Assembly: GCA_011037195.1 (NCBI GenBank)
Contig: JAAEAF010003361.1
Location: forward strand, 124,001-188,000
Reading direction: 5' to 3'
Length of the DNA stretch: 64,000 nucleotides
Origin: Triatoma infestans
Lineage: Eukaryota > Arthropoda > Insecta > Hemiptera > Reduviidae
Shown here: positions 49,636 through 60,635 of the stretch, one piece after another
How the letters are laid out: each line of letters opens with the position of its first letter
Numbering within the stretch: the stretch's first letter is position 1
Made by a program: the position numbers and the translations under genes
Notes under the pieces: model-generated
Told to the model about the DNA's origin: nothing
Database searches by the model: none
What the model saw: only the letters and a program-made list of their open reading frames with translations

Positions 49636-50323
49636 TACCTGTGTGATTTAGGAACTATGGGCGAAAGCAGCTGGTACACATGAATTACAAAAAATTTAAC
49701 TAAAAGGCCATGCAAGGATCAACAACCAAAGACGCCCATGTCATGCTAAGGGCCAAAGTAACCTTAAACGGTAAATAACATCCGTTCAGCTACAAAAAAA
49801 ATGAAAAATTATTTAGATGGTTATGAAAAAAATATCAATTAAAGCAGCCAACACAAAAACTAGTAAGAATTTAAACTTGAAAAATTTATCAAAATGTTAA
49901 GCAATAATATTTTTAAAAAATGAACTAATCCTTGGATTTCTGAAAGTCTATTTCTCTCAAAAAATTTATTATGTTGGCTGTGTGAGGACATTAAATTTTG
50001 CACTTTTCAACGGTAATTTTAGATGAATTTGCACTTTAGAGATCACTGAAGCATACCTGCCAGTTATGCAGCAAATCAATTGGTAATTAAATTTGTTTAG
50101 GTATGAAGTTTATAAAACTCATATATGTTGATAAAATGTTATGGAAAAAGAAAATAGAAGCAATATAAATATAATTTAAGGCGAGTGCGTAAAGTCGGAT
50201 ACTAATGTAAATTTATTTATCAGAATTTAGATTATGTTAAATTATCAAGCATTGATGTCAGCAATCAAAAGTATAGTTTCAACAAATATCCTCATTTTTG
50301 TTTTAAGAAAACTTGCCAAGTTC

Positions 50324-50325
<2 letters not shown>

Positions 50326-50376
<51 letters not shown>
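50326..50376. repeat. Poly(A) run, 51 bp
   Basis: Uninterrupted A tract. No recognisable retrocopy body or target-site duplication was identified beside it. Confidence 0.8.
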
Positions 50377-50378
<2 letters not shown>

Positions 50379-50679
50379 AATTTATAGAAAGTTAACCATT
50401 AAAGGGACATTTTTTCATTCTTTTCGCTTCCTTTAGTTAACGACCATTACAATGAAGCCATTCGACGCTACATAACCCAGTAAACGTTTCGAAGTGTATG
50501 TATTAATCGGAACCATGATGGCTTTATTCACATCGTATAATGGAAATAGAATACTCAGGACTTATCCGATGGGCTTGGCATAACGTGCTTAGCTACATGC
50601 CTTCTGTTGTGCTGCTTGTAACACTCACACGACTTTCTCTTACTTTTTTTAATACTTATATATAAAATGGATTTTTTAC

Positions 50680-51110
50680 ACCCGTCAAGTTGGGCTTACT
50701 TCCACAGGATTTTTAGATTTTTTTTGCACACCGTTAGTGCCAGCAATATGCAAAAATTCAGCGTTTGGGCCGTAAAATAAAGTTATTAAGGAAAAAAGTA
50801 GCCATCCCAACTTGACATCAAGTTAGAATGGGTACATTTCTAATTGACTTATAAAAATTTTCTTTTTATCAATCGTTTGTGCCGGCGATCTACCAAATTT
50901 TCATAGTTTGTGTTGCAACATTGACAGAGTTATTAGGGATTGAAATAGCGACAAGTTAGACTGGCCACAAACTTTATTTTTTAAATGCTTTTCTTTTCCA
51001 ATAGTTAGTACAGAATTTGTGCCGGCAATTTACCAAATTTCAGCGTTTGTGTTGTAAAATCGACAAAGATATTGACGAAAAACTGTTCTTCATACTTGGA
51101 AACCAACCAC
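50680..51110 (+). repeat. Three diverged tandem units of about 140 bp
   Basis: The motif (t)tagtgccagcaatatg / ttgtgccggcgatctacc / ttgtgccggcaatttacc recurs near 50733, 50878 and 51018. Each is followed by an aaatttcagcgtttgtgttg-like block, a gacaaagatattga-like block and a caagttagaatgg-like block. It is not coding in any consistent frame. Confidence 0.65.
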
Positions 51111-51851
51111 ATTTGAATATTAATAATTTATGTTCCCTTTGGCGATGACCACTGTCTTTGGAGAAAATTATAGTTTTATCAATGGTAATTCTTATATATT
51201 TATACTAGACAGATTTTCAGGAATATTGAACATTCCTAAAGGAAACTGGCCTAATGACATCGACAATTAATAGTGACCCATCCAACACTCACACAAGAAA
51301 CAGGACATTGAAAAGATAATTTATTTGTGCAATAATTGGGTCTAGCGGGAGCGACAGATAAACTCTAGTTCAACACACACACTCTCCACTGTATCTTTCT
51401 CGGATAAATTACATGCCATGAACCAACCCTGACATACAAGGGAGCCAGTAATAGGTCTTTTAGATCGTATCGTCTTAATTTAGAAATCGAAATATTTTTA
51501 TATTTGATGAAATAATCTTTCATAGTAACTTAAATCAGGGCAGTTATTCTGATAACCGACAAGATACATTTACCATTACGTTTCTACTTACCTATCGTTT
51601 TGAATATCATAAAATAAAGCTAATTCTTTGTATTTAGTTGATATTGACTATAAATGGTGGAGGAACCATCAACTAACTATAACTAAACAAACATCCGATA
51701 TAGGCTGATGCGTGACCTTCTACAAACTTACATCATGTACAATCTCATAGGTTGCACACATGGCTCTTGGATGCACCTCTAACTGGTGGGACAGGGTAGG
51801 CCATAAGATAAACATCAGAGATATTTTCCGCGATAGCCTGCTTCTTTTTGT

Positions 51852-51893
51852 GGTTATCAAGCGTTTCGGACGATCGCCCTTCATCAGTATGTT
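51852..51893 (-). ncRNA. Hammerhead motif, family B copy 3
   Basis: Minus strand: canonical CTGATGA core, linker A, stem II GGGCGATCGTCC, GAAA, then ACGCTTG in place of the family ACCGGTC. Core and stem II are intact; the cleavage side has decayed. Confidence 0.65.
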
Positions 51894-52235
51894 TTTGACA
51901 AAACAGTGTGATAACATAGAGCAAATTTAGTTGATACATCGGTTTTTAAAAGTGTTTTTGTTAGGACCTAAGTAGGTTAAGAGTGGGTTCGTTGATTCTC
52001 CTTCTGAAGCTTTCCAGCTCTGCGGAACCAACCACCACAACAAACAGCTTTTAAGTTTGATTTAATGTATGCGACTTGAGAATGTAAAATGTTAATTGTG
52101 GAATGTACGTTACATTAAGGTCGGATAGCGTGCTTACATAATTTTTTAATGATATATTTATAAAAGTTAGTACTTAAGCCTGTAAAGAATCAACCTTTAA
52201 TTTGTTGTGGTGGTTGGTTCCGCAGAGCTGGAATT

Positions 52236-52497
52236 ATTTATTTGGAAAATGCTGGGCAAGGTGCAAAGGCTTGCATGTTTGGGTTGGTGCCATGAGCTAT
52301 AATCCACGGCGGCCTTGGAGGTCCTCTTGGGACTTCCGCCAATGCGTGTTTGCGGGGGTGGAGGCTCTAAGGACGGCCTATAGACTGACCAGACTCATAA
52401 CCTGCAACTCGGCTACAACTCCCAGGGGCATGGAAAAATATTCGGGGAATTAGAGAAAACCCCAGAGTTACGTATGTATGGGAGCAGATGTAATGAA
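52236..52497 (+). mobile_element. 262-bp retrotransposon fragment, upstream duplicate
   Basis: Encodes (with frameshifts) the KVQRLACLGW...AALEVLLGLPP block that sits between RT and RNase H in many non-LTR elements. It differs from 53434-53695 at only two positions. Confidence 0.8.
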
Positions 52498-53026
52498 TCC
52501 CAGATGTAATGAATCAACCTTTAAGTTTATATGCTCCGTGAATGGTGTATGTGAATTATGAATGGTAAAGTGTGGAATCTATAGTACGTGATTATCAACT
52601 AACATGCTTATATAGATTAATTGTTCAACAGCACATTTATTTATTTATACTATCTTACGATCATTCAGCTCGTTTTTTATCATTAAGTATTCCACAGTAG
52701 TCCTCCGCTGGCACAATGGTCATTCGCTTTGCTCTACAGTCAAAGAACAAATAAAAAGTGAAATAGTAAGATAGTATGGGTAACTAACAAAGTAAATCTC
52801 CTTCAAAAACTTAATTTAAGTTACACATCTCCACTTGCTCGGTGCTTCCTTTTTAAAAGGAAAATGCATCCTTTTAAAAGCGAAAAACAACATGTGTTTA
52901 CCCACCCAGATATCAACGAACCTCCTCTTAAGCTAGTTAGGTCCTAAGAAAAACAATTTTAATTAAACACAGGTATCAACTAATTTGCTCTGAGAAAGTC
53001 CATGTTATCACACTGTTTTGTCAAAA

Positions 53027-53065
53027 ACATCCTGATGAGGGCGAATGCCCGAAACCAGTCAATGA
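53027..53065 (+). ncRNA. Hammerhead motif, family B copy 4
   Basis: CATC stem I strand, canonical CTGATGA, stem II GGGC-GAAT-GCCC perfectly paired, GAAA, ACCAGTC (family ACCGGTC), then AATG partly pairing back to CATC. This is the best preserved family B core. Confidence 0.78.
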
Positions 53066-53129
53066 GAAGCAGGCTATCACGGAAAATATCTCTGATGCTT
53101 TCCAGCTCTGCGGAACCTACAACAACTTA

Positions 53130-54640
53130 ACATCGACCCTTAGAAATCTTCTGTAGTGCTGTTCACTAGGAGAAGGAAACTTGATGATTTCAGCCCACCC
53201 TCCTTTCGTGGAAATCTCTCTCAGCAACGGATAGGCTAAAATTCTTGGACTACGTTGGACCCAAAATTAAGCTGGCGACTCCATGTGGACACGTCACTAA
53301 CAAAAGATTACGGTCTTGTGGGCCTCTAAAAGAAGCTTTGACAAAATACGGGGTCTTAGGCCCAGGATGCTACTGGATATATATCAGGATGGTGAGACCG
53401 ATAGTAGCTTATCTGGTATAGAACTGAGAGGTGATTTATTTGGAAAATGCTGGGCAAGGTGCAAAGGCTTGCATGTTTGGGTTGGTGCCATGAGCTATAA
53501 TCCACGGCGGCCTTGGAGGTCCTCTTGGGACTTCCGCCAATGCGTGTTTGCGGGGGTGGAGGCTCTAAGGACGGCCTATAGACTGATCAGACTCATAACC
53601 TGCAACTCGGCTACAACTCCCAGGGGCATGGAAAAATATTCGGGGAATTAGAGAAAACCCCAGAGTTAAGTATGTATGGGAGCAGATGTAATGAACCCGA
53701 CGGATCTCTTTGAATCGACTTTCAGGGTGACAACTTCACATGTGGATTTTTATTACCACACTGATCAAAACAGAGCAAAAACGAAATCGTAGTATACAGG
53801 ACCTGTGCCGGTGTCGGGGGTAGCGTGCATATTAGGTACGCCGGTGTCGCATCGGCATATCTCTTGGTAGCACCCCAATGGTCTTCAGGCTGAAATCTTC
53901 GCTATTTGAAGTTGTACCCAGTATCTTAGGAATAAGGCCGTAACGAGCAGAAGAATTGCGATCTTTTCTGAAACCCTGACCGCACTAAAAGCTTTAGGCC
54001 GAAATGCATCAGGTCGAGGATTGTTAAAGAATGCCGGAAGAACTGGAATCTATAGCAAACCGTAATAGTCTCCGGCTAAGCTGGATGCTAGGGCAAAAGG
54101 GCATTCAAGAAAGCGAAGAGGCCGACAGACTGGCAAAGGAGGGCAGCTCGTCTGGCTCGGAGCCTTTCTGCGGCATCTCGTACAGAACTGCCTGTGGGGC
54201 CATTGAAAAATGGCTAACATGAAAACATACTCTACATTGCAGAAACACTGCAGGGCTAAGGCACTCTAAGATTTTCTTGGAGGGCTCCTCAAAGACTCGC
54301 ACGTACAACCTATCTCCTTGGCAGAACAAAAATAGAGATAAGTAGGGCAGAATTAATGTCCTAGTTACAGGCAGCACCTGTATGGGTCTCTCTGCAGTTC
54401 CCTTCTGTAGAAAATGCGGCGAAAAACATGAGATACCGTTCACCTTCTTGGAGAGTGCGTGCATTATGCTCGCAGACGATCCCTGAAATTTAGCGCCCAC
54501 AATCTGGTACCGAATCCGGAATCAGAAATCTCATCGTCTGAGCCCTGGCGGTTTTTAATGATACAGGGCTGATATGGCAGTGTCCTACGAGGTGCACAAT
54601 GGGCTAAGTGCTGACTTCCCGGTGAGGCCTCGAGTTCTAG
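53130..54640 (+). mobile_element. Non-LTR retrotransposon remnant with RNase H domain
   Basis: Plus-strand decayed ORF2 3' portion. RT thumb: SKRSFDKIRGLRPRMLLDIY (53316-53390). Connection: KVQRLACLGW and AALEVLLGLPP (53450-53530). RNase H-like region: IFSETLTALKALGRNASGRG (near 53960) and NSLRLSWMLGQKGIQESEEA followed by DRLAKEGSSS (54070-54150), matching the last acidic motif of such domains. The C-terminal knuckle is FCRKCGEKHEIPF...ESAC (54400-54465). The domain order RT, RNase H, knuckle suits the R1/LOA/I-type group. Stops and frameshifts are frequent. Confidence 0.85.
53434..53695 (+). repeat. 262-bp retrotransposon fragment, downstream duplicate
   Basis: 260 of 262 positions are identical to 52236-52497 (C/T in gactga[C/T]cag; C/A in gtta[C/A]gta). 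It is embedded in frame within the larger remnant, so this is the parental location. Confidence 0.9.
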
Positions 54641-55137
54641 TATTAGCTTAGAGTACATAAAGTAATTAAAAAATTTGGTGTGAAACATTCACACGACTTT
54701 CTCTTACTACATTTCTCAACTTCCAATAAAAAATTCTTCAAACGCACACCTTCAATTATCCTTGATAAAGGTGGTGGAAAGGGTGAAGGTAAAAAAAAAA
54801 AAAATTTTATACATCTACATTTAAAACAATAACAGATGACATACAAAGTATGAATAGTGGCGGTACACAGCATTAACATCATCAGACCAAGGAAATTAAT
54901 AACGAAATAATACCATTTGATTTAATGCTTGCAATATGTGTTACCACCAAATTATGGTTTTATTCAAAAAAAGTATAAAAAATTATAAGGGAATATACAT
55001 TTATTAAGAAAAACAATAAAAAAATACAACAAAGTCTACTATGCTAAAAGAGATTTGTTTTTCCATTTAAAGAAAATAAATAGTTAGCTTTTGCATTGCT
55101 TGTCGTTTAAAAAACAAAATTCAAAAAACTTATACAT

Positions 55138-58100
55138 TTAATCTGAATCTGATTCAGAATCCGAACTACTCTCAGAATCACTATCGGAACTACGTTTCTT
55201 CTTCTTCTTCTTTTTTGACTTACTTTTTTTATGTTTAGAAGATTTTTTTTTCTTTTTTTCTTTCTTCTCTTTTTTTATTTTTCGTTTTTTCCGGAAAACT
55301 TCCTCTTCATCTAAATACATGATATAATATCAGATTTAATTTTATCTAAATCAAATTAACGTCTATTTCTACGTAAGATTTAAACTAGAAAATGAAATAA
55401 AATTTTATAATAATGAAAAATGGAAAAAGTCGCAATGTCGACAACAAATGCTATTTAATTATTCAGATATTATTTCTTTAACCTAGCTCATGAAAATATA
55501 AAATAACCTTTAATCGGTCGCTTTTGATATGATGTTACAGTTTTTGGAGTGACGTCCACAGGTTCTTCCTTAACTCTGATTCTTTCTGTTACTGCGCAAC
55601 CTTTTTCATACAATTGAGCAGTTTCTTTTGTAACATTTTTGCTCTCTTTTGGCGTTTTATAGTCGGCTACATGATCAACTCTAATTGTCCTACCAATAAC
55701 CTATGAGCAAAATTAAAAAAATTATTTATTAAAATAACTTACTTAAAGAAAGCATGTTTCATTTTGTCGTCTTCAACCGGTTTCTGGCGTTCGCCATCAT
55801 TAGGTGTCTTGATATACAGTGTGATAACAGACTTGCACGTCAGTGTTATCACATTATCAAGGCATCCTCATGCTGGGCGTACGTCTGAAACCGGCCATGA
55901 GCACAAAATGAAGCATGCAATCACGGAAAATATCTTAACAATGAGGAAAATTTATTTGAAACTTTACAAAGAATTTCAATAGTGAAAAAGTTATCATAAT
56001 GTTAGTTGACCTAATAAACGGTCGAGTGAAAATAACATTCAAAGGTATAAAGAACTGATCGGTATTCATGGAGAGTGCACGAAATGATAATAAAAAAAAG
56101 GAATCCTATTCTGTTTAGCAAATAATTTCGTGATTGTGATTACACTATTTCCGCACAAGGAAATCACAAACATACCAAGTTGAATCAAGCCCCTATCAAA
56201 AGTCTACTATCAACAATTAACAGTTAATAAAAGACCAACAAAAAAAACTGCTATCCCCGGGTTGGTTATAAGAGAACGGAAATAGAATCTGATTATTTGC
56301 TTCTAGTTACCACACAAGTAGCAAAAACAGGAAAAAAAAGGCGGAAAAATTAAGAGAAAAGATTAAGTTTTCAAATTTAAAATAAAGCAATATCAAAGTA
56401 TTATTCAAAATTAGTGAAGGCTCATGATTTGGTGGAGGCAGAAATAGAAAAACATATCTAAGTTCATGGTACTACGATGATAACTTAGAAGATTTTTGGA
56501 AAATGTTTAACGAGAAAGTGTGCCAAATTTTAGTGAAAGAAAGTGCTGCAAAAGAAATGAATTTGGCAAAAGAAATAAACAGAGGAAGAGTAGTAAGTGT
56601 AATAAGAAAATCGTTGGTCGTATAATTTACAACCAACGGAGATTTCCGAAGCTAGCTACAGGTTCATCCAAATTAACAAAATCAACATTTAAACAATAAC
56701 TGACAACGAAATATCAACACATTCAGATATTTGTCTCAAAATACCCATAAAAATGATGAAAATTATGGAAATGAGCTCACTTAAAAATACGGTTTATAAG
56801 TTTAAACAAGGTAAAGAATCTGGCAAAAAGTTTGGTGCGTCTTTTAAAAGGAAGCGATTATTTATGTATTGACAAAAAATAATACTGGTTACAATACTTT
56901 CGAAAAATGTTAAATCTCCCTTTAAAATTCTGGTAGGATAACACATGTGGAACCTTATTCGGTTGATGATGTTTTAGATGCTCCGACATTAAAATCCAAA
57001 CTTGTAGATATCCTTAAAAAAGCGAAAGATAACAAGACGACTAAAAAAGACCGAGTATCATATGAATTTTTTAAAAATTCTCCGGACATTCTCCTTGATA
57101 ATTGTATATTATTTAATAAAATTTATGCAAAAGGAAATGCACTGGAAAGCTTCAAGGGGCAATAATTTTTCCTTTATATAAAAAGGGCAATACAGAGGAG
57201 GTGCAGAACTACAGAGGCAACACAATCGGAAAACTGTTACGGGAAGGGAATCATATAATAGGCGAACTTCAAGCAGGGTTTAGGCATTTCTACTCTACCA
57301 TCAATAATATTATGAATTCAATGAGCGTTGTTAAACTTAGATTAACTAAGCAAAGGCAAAAAGTGTTCGCGTTCTTTATTGATTTTTCAACTTTATAAAT
57401 TAGACGAAATGCAAATTTCTAGTAAAGTAATGGACTAATATTCTGTGATAAAGGCCACGGTCTGGTGTCAAGAAGTTTTGAAACAAATATGGTCTTGGGC
57501 CTCTGCTTTTTTCACTGTTGCCCTTGCAAGCTATGTAGACGGGGAATTCAAGTTAAAAAAAAACTGCAATTACACTTTCGCTTATGCGCGATGAACTGGT
57601 TTTGTTAGCCAGTTTTGATAGCTCTTCAAAAAATGATAAATTCTTTAAGCAATATTGTTCCAAATGGAATCTTCAGATAAATCTAAACAAATAAAAAATT
57701 CTCGTTTTTATAAAAGAAGAAGGCCTGCCTATCTATTTGTACTCCCGATTATATTGTTTACATAGAAACTGATGTATTCACAAAATTTATGTAAACAATT
57801 GAATTGCATATAAAATATATGCAGAGATGTTTAGCTTCAGAACAAAATCGATACCCATATGATTGCTAAAAGAACTAATTAAAAAAAAAAATATTTTCTG
57901 CAATTTGTTTTTAATTTAAGGCGCGTCAACGTCTATTGTCATTGACGGCCCGAAGCCTTCTCAGTCACACTCCTGAATTGAAGCTGAATTTGCTCTGTAC
58001 AAGTCTGTGTTGTCACACTGTCTGAAAAACGCATCCTGAAGATGGGCGAAGCCCGAAACCTGTCGAAGACCACAAAATGAAGCAGGCTAACACGGAAAAT

Positions 58101-59757
58101 GTCTCTGATATAGAACTTGCCCAGAAAAGTGTAAGACACCACCACATATAAAACTTTGTTTAATATTAATTTAGATGCACTGGCAAATTAATTTAGATTA
58201 TGAAATGTATAGGTGATTGCCTTATTTAAATAAATACCGATTTGATGAGGGGATAAAACGTTGTTCACTTTGTAATTTGAACGTTGAAGAAGATACAATG
58301 CATTTCGATGCTATTTGCCCCTCTCTTAGTGAAATTAGAATTAAACATTTAAATAAAAGTAATATTAATTGCAATGAATTTATGGAACTACTGAATGGAA
58401 AAAACTGAATCTCACTGGTTAAATTTTGTAAAGAGGCCTGGCCTTACAGGTACAATTTGCAGGCCTTACAGGAGAATTTAATTATTTCGTCCTCTAATTT
58501 AATATTGTATCTAATGCCACGTTTTTATCTTCTAGAGAAATAATTTTTTAGGTTTCGTAAGAATAAATGTTCATATCATATTCAATTTTATTATTATCAT
58601 CCTTTTGTAGAATAGATTTATTTTTCATACATTAATAAACTATTTCATCAATAATGAATTATTATTATTATGTATTTTCGTAAAAATATGAGGGTAGAGA
58701 ACTGAGAACCAGTCACATTCGAATCCTGTTAAATTATAGTAGATATAGTTCTTTGACTTTGAAAGAATCCTCTGTGGTTGTAAAGTAATAAAAGATAGTT
58801 AGTAAAAGATAGTTTCATGGATAAGCAAACTTCAGGAAACTGAAGAGACCACGATAATGACGTAATGTTAACATGGGTTTCTGCTAGACATGCTTAACGC
58901 AAAAAGTTTAGTGTCATGGGGATGTGATAATGTGATTGTGCAGTAGTATAGGATTAGTTACGAACTTAAACCCGATACAGAATACCACAATAAGCAGCTT
59001 GAGAATAAAAAATATGTTTAGTAAATTGTACTGATGGATACAAAAACATTTAGTTATTAAATCTGTTGCAAATGAGTTGATAAAGAACAATTGTTTCATT
59101 GATTAAAGAATACTAAGTATTATTTGAAAGTATAAGAGCTTGCCAAAACATTCCAGGTTCAAGTACCTTAATTCCATTGAGATTATCGACCGCTAGAACT
59201 GTACTTCTCTGATCTTCATAACATAAGAAACAAAAGCCTTTAGATTTTCCGGTTGCCTTATCTCTAACTAGATTGATATTTACAACTTCGCCAAACCTAA
59301 AAAAAAACAACAAAACTAAAACTAGAAAAATTGCACTACATTTTCTATAGAATCCAAAAATAATAACTAAAAAACGAACTGAGAAAATATACAAATCACA
59401 TCTCCCTCCGTCAAGTCGTATGGTAGACCGCCAATGAAAATCCATGCACTATCTTTGTACTGATCATGCCAAGATGAAACGGAATTATTTTTTAATTCTT
59501 GCTCACTGAGTTTTAAGACATTTTTCATATTTCTGAAATCAATTGGTTAATAAATAATCATTATGTCACCATATATTAAAACAATTTATCATTATTTAAC
59601 TGAGAAAGTAAACATAATAAGAAGAAAGAATGAAGAAATTCATAATATCCTGACATCAATATTCTTAATCAACACGTAAATAATTACCATAATTAGTATT
59701 ATTTGATAAAATATCAAATATGATCAACATTCATTTCACTTACGTCATGGGATTCAT
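55138..59757 (-). CDS. RBMX2: RBMX2 / Ist3-type spliceosomal RRM protein
   Basis: Homologue of RBMX2 (yeast Ist3/Snu17), the RRM subunit of the RES complex that stabilises the activated spliceosome. Exons are 59744-59757, 59380-59532, 59167-59296, 55508-55700 and 55138-55310, giving 220 residues. The N-terminus MNPMTNMKNVLKLSEQEL leads into WHDQYKDSAWIFIGGLPYDL. The RRM (about residues 30-115) includes RNP2 WIFIGG and RNP1 KSKGFCFLCY, then DNLNGIKVIGRTIRVDHVAD. The C-terminus is a Lys-rich block followed by Ser/Asp repeats (RSSDSDSESSSDSESDSD). Exon 2 uses a weak gttcgt donor. The AATAAA (minus) is near 55000. Intron 3 (3.5 kb) contains an RT remnant and family B repeats. The gene is head-to-head with the NME7-like gene. 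Confidence 0.94.
55768..55808 (-). ncRNA. Hammerhead motif, family B copy 5 (sense in RBMX2 intron 3)
   Basis: Minus strand: CTAATGA (one core change, G5 to A), stem II TGGC-GAAC-GCCA perfectly paired, GAAA, palindromic ACCGGT, cleavage position T. Probably inactive through the G5 change. Confidence 0.5.
55862..55900 (+). pseudogene. Decayed hammerhead, family B copy 6
   Basis: CTCATGC core and a broken stem II, but a preserved GAAA plus ACCGGCC and the family tail mark it as a mutated copy. Confidence 0.45.
57985..58150 (+). mobile_element. Hammerhead repeat family B, single end nested in an RT remnant
   Basis: Carries aatttgctctg, gttgtcacactg, the ribozyme, accacaaaatgaagcaggc, then taacacggaaaatgtctctg and a tail ending accaccaca, in the same order as the element at 51805-53100. 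It lies between the RT core and the knuckle of the remnant, so it inserted later. Confidence 0.65.
58031..58070 (+). ncRNA. Hammerhead motif, family B copy 7
   Basis: GCATC stem I strand, CTGAAGA core, linker T, stem II GGGC-GAA-GCCC perfectly paired, GAAA, ACCTGTC (one change from ACCGGTC), then GAAGACC partly pairing back. The core is intact and the cleavage triplet is GTC. It is antisense to RBMX2. Confidence 0.72.
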
Positions 59758-60635
59758 TTTGCATAAATGTAATAGTAAACAATCAACTTCAAAAAATTTC
59801 CACTAGATATCAAATTCTTACTGCACTTTTCACAGAAAATTTACAAACGACGTTGGGATTCCATTAAAAATGTGGAATTACGTTTATATATTCTAAACAA
59901 AGTTTTCCTTATAAGAATAACCAACAAATTTCTATGCCTGAAAACAAATAGCTGTAAAAGTCACTAATTTGTAATTCTCAAAAGTTATACATCCTCTGGC
60001 CATTTCAACACCTCAAAAGCAGGTTACAAATACTGGAAGTATATTTTATGGTTCCCTGCGTAAACATACTGAAACCAAGCTCAAACTCATCTTTACCTGA
60101 ACCAAAATCTGTTAAAGCTAGCCTTTAAACTTTCTACTTAAAATTGTATTTTAAATGCAAACAATATGAAAAAAAGGTTAATCCAAATTATAAAACTGTT
60201 CATTATTGAAAATCCAGGATAACTTTATATTATTAGAATTTTACCCATTAATTAAGTTCTGGATAGCAGTAAAATATCTATTTCACTAGTAGATCTCTTC
60301 TTGTATCAATAACTGAATGATAAATTATGTGACAATGTTTTTAATAATATATTTTTTTTTAGTAATTGATTAAATTAAAATAAAAGAAATTAAGTTGTTA
60401 CATATTTATTAATAAAAAGAACTACTCTGTACTTATTTCATAACTTTACTGTGTTTTAGTTTCCGGCAAGAAGATCTGGAAGTTTTGTTAACCAATTACA
60501 TCACAGTCTACAAACATTTAATCGAGTATAATGAACGTTACGTTAACTAGCAACCACTAACAAAGTTTGTAAATAAATCGCTTCGGCTTTTAGAAGATTA
60601 GGAAGAATTTCCAGATATAGATTGATGGCAGCATA
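59758..60635. promoter_or_regulatory. Intergenic region between divergent RBMX2 and NME7-like genes
   Basis: An 878-bp AT-rich gap between opposing start codons. It probably holds both promoters. No motif is claimed. Confidence 0.4.

Larger units (their letters stand above)
49639..51800. other. TPP2 upstream region and intergenic repeats
   Basis: Holds the TPP2 5' flank (promoter not resolved), a 51-bp poly(A) run at 50326-50376 and a diverged ~140-bp tandem repeat at 50680-51110. No gene was seen. Confidence 0.5.
51805..53100. mobile_element. Hammerhead repeat family B element with ~200-bp inverted ends
   Basis: The arms at about 51805-52003 and 52905-53100 are reverse complements (about 80% or better by eye): gcaggctatcgcgg, ribozyme, ttttgtcaaaaacat, gttatcacactg, aaatttgctct, gtatcaac and ttaggtcctaa blocks appear in mirrored order. 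The interior includes a perfect 33-bp inverted repeat (52012-52044 / 52201-52233) and a retrotransposon fragment (52236-52497). The layout resembles a Penelope-like element whose terminal repeats lie inverted. Confidence 0.75.
55765..55940. mobile_element. Hammerhead repeat family B, short inverted pair (RBMX2 intron 3)
   Basis: The minus-strand ribozyme end (55768-55808) and plus-strand end (55862-55935) face each other across about 60 bp. Both carry the family tail (catttTgtcgtc / gacgacaaaatg and gcatgcaatcacggaaaatat). Confidence 0.65.
56930..58430 (+). mobile_element. Non-LTR retrotransposon remnant (RBMX2 intron 3)
   Basis: Plus-strand decayed ORF2: SVDDVLDAPTLKSKLVDIL and KKAKDNKTTKKDRVSYEFF (RT N-terminus, 56965-57070), VQNYRGN, IIGELQAGFRHFYSTINNI (57255-57310), FAFFIDFST (motif A, 57368-57395), a ruined YADD near 57585, and a C-terminal knuckle CSLCNLNVEED...HFDAICP (58262-58320). 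The knuckle resembles that at 1571-3027, suggesting the same clade. A family B hammerhead repeat interrupts it at about 57985-58150. Confidence 0.8.

Noticed and set aside
50326..50376. Processed pseudogene ending in the poly(A) run
   Set aside because: No coding similarity upstream and no target-site duplication.
52202..52453. Duplicated 83/111-codon proteins at 52202 and 53316 as a gene family
   Set aside because: They are out-of-frame readings of the retrotransposon connection region; the true frame gives the KVQRLACLG and AALEVLLGLPP motifs.
55138..55320. Independent lysine-rich small protein
   Set aside because: It is the last exon of RBMX2: an acceptor at 55311 restores the RBMX2 frame.
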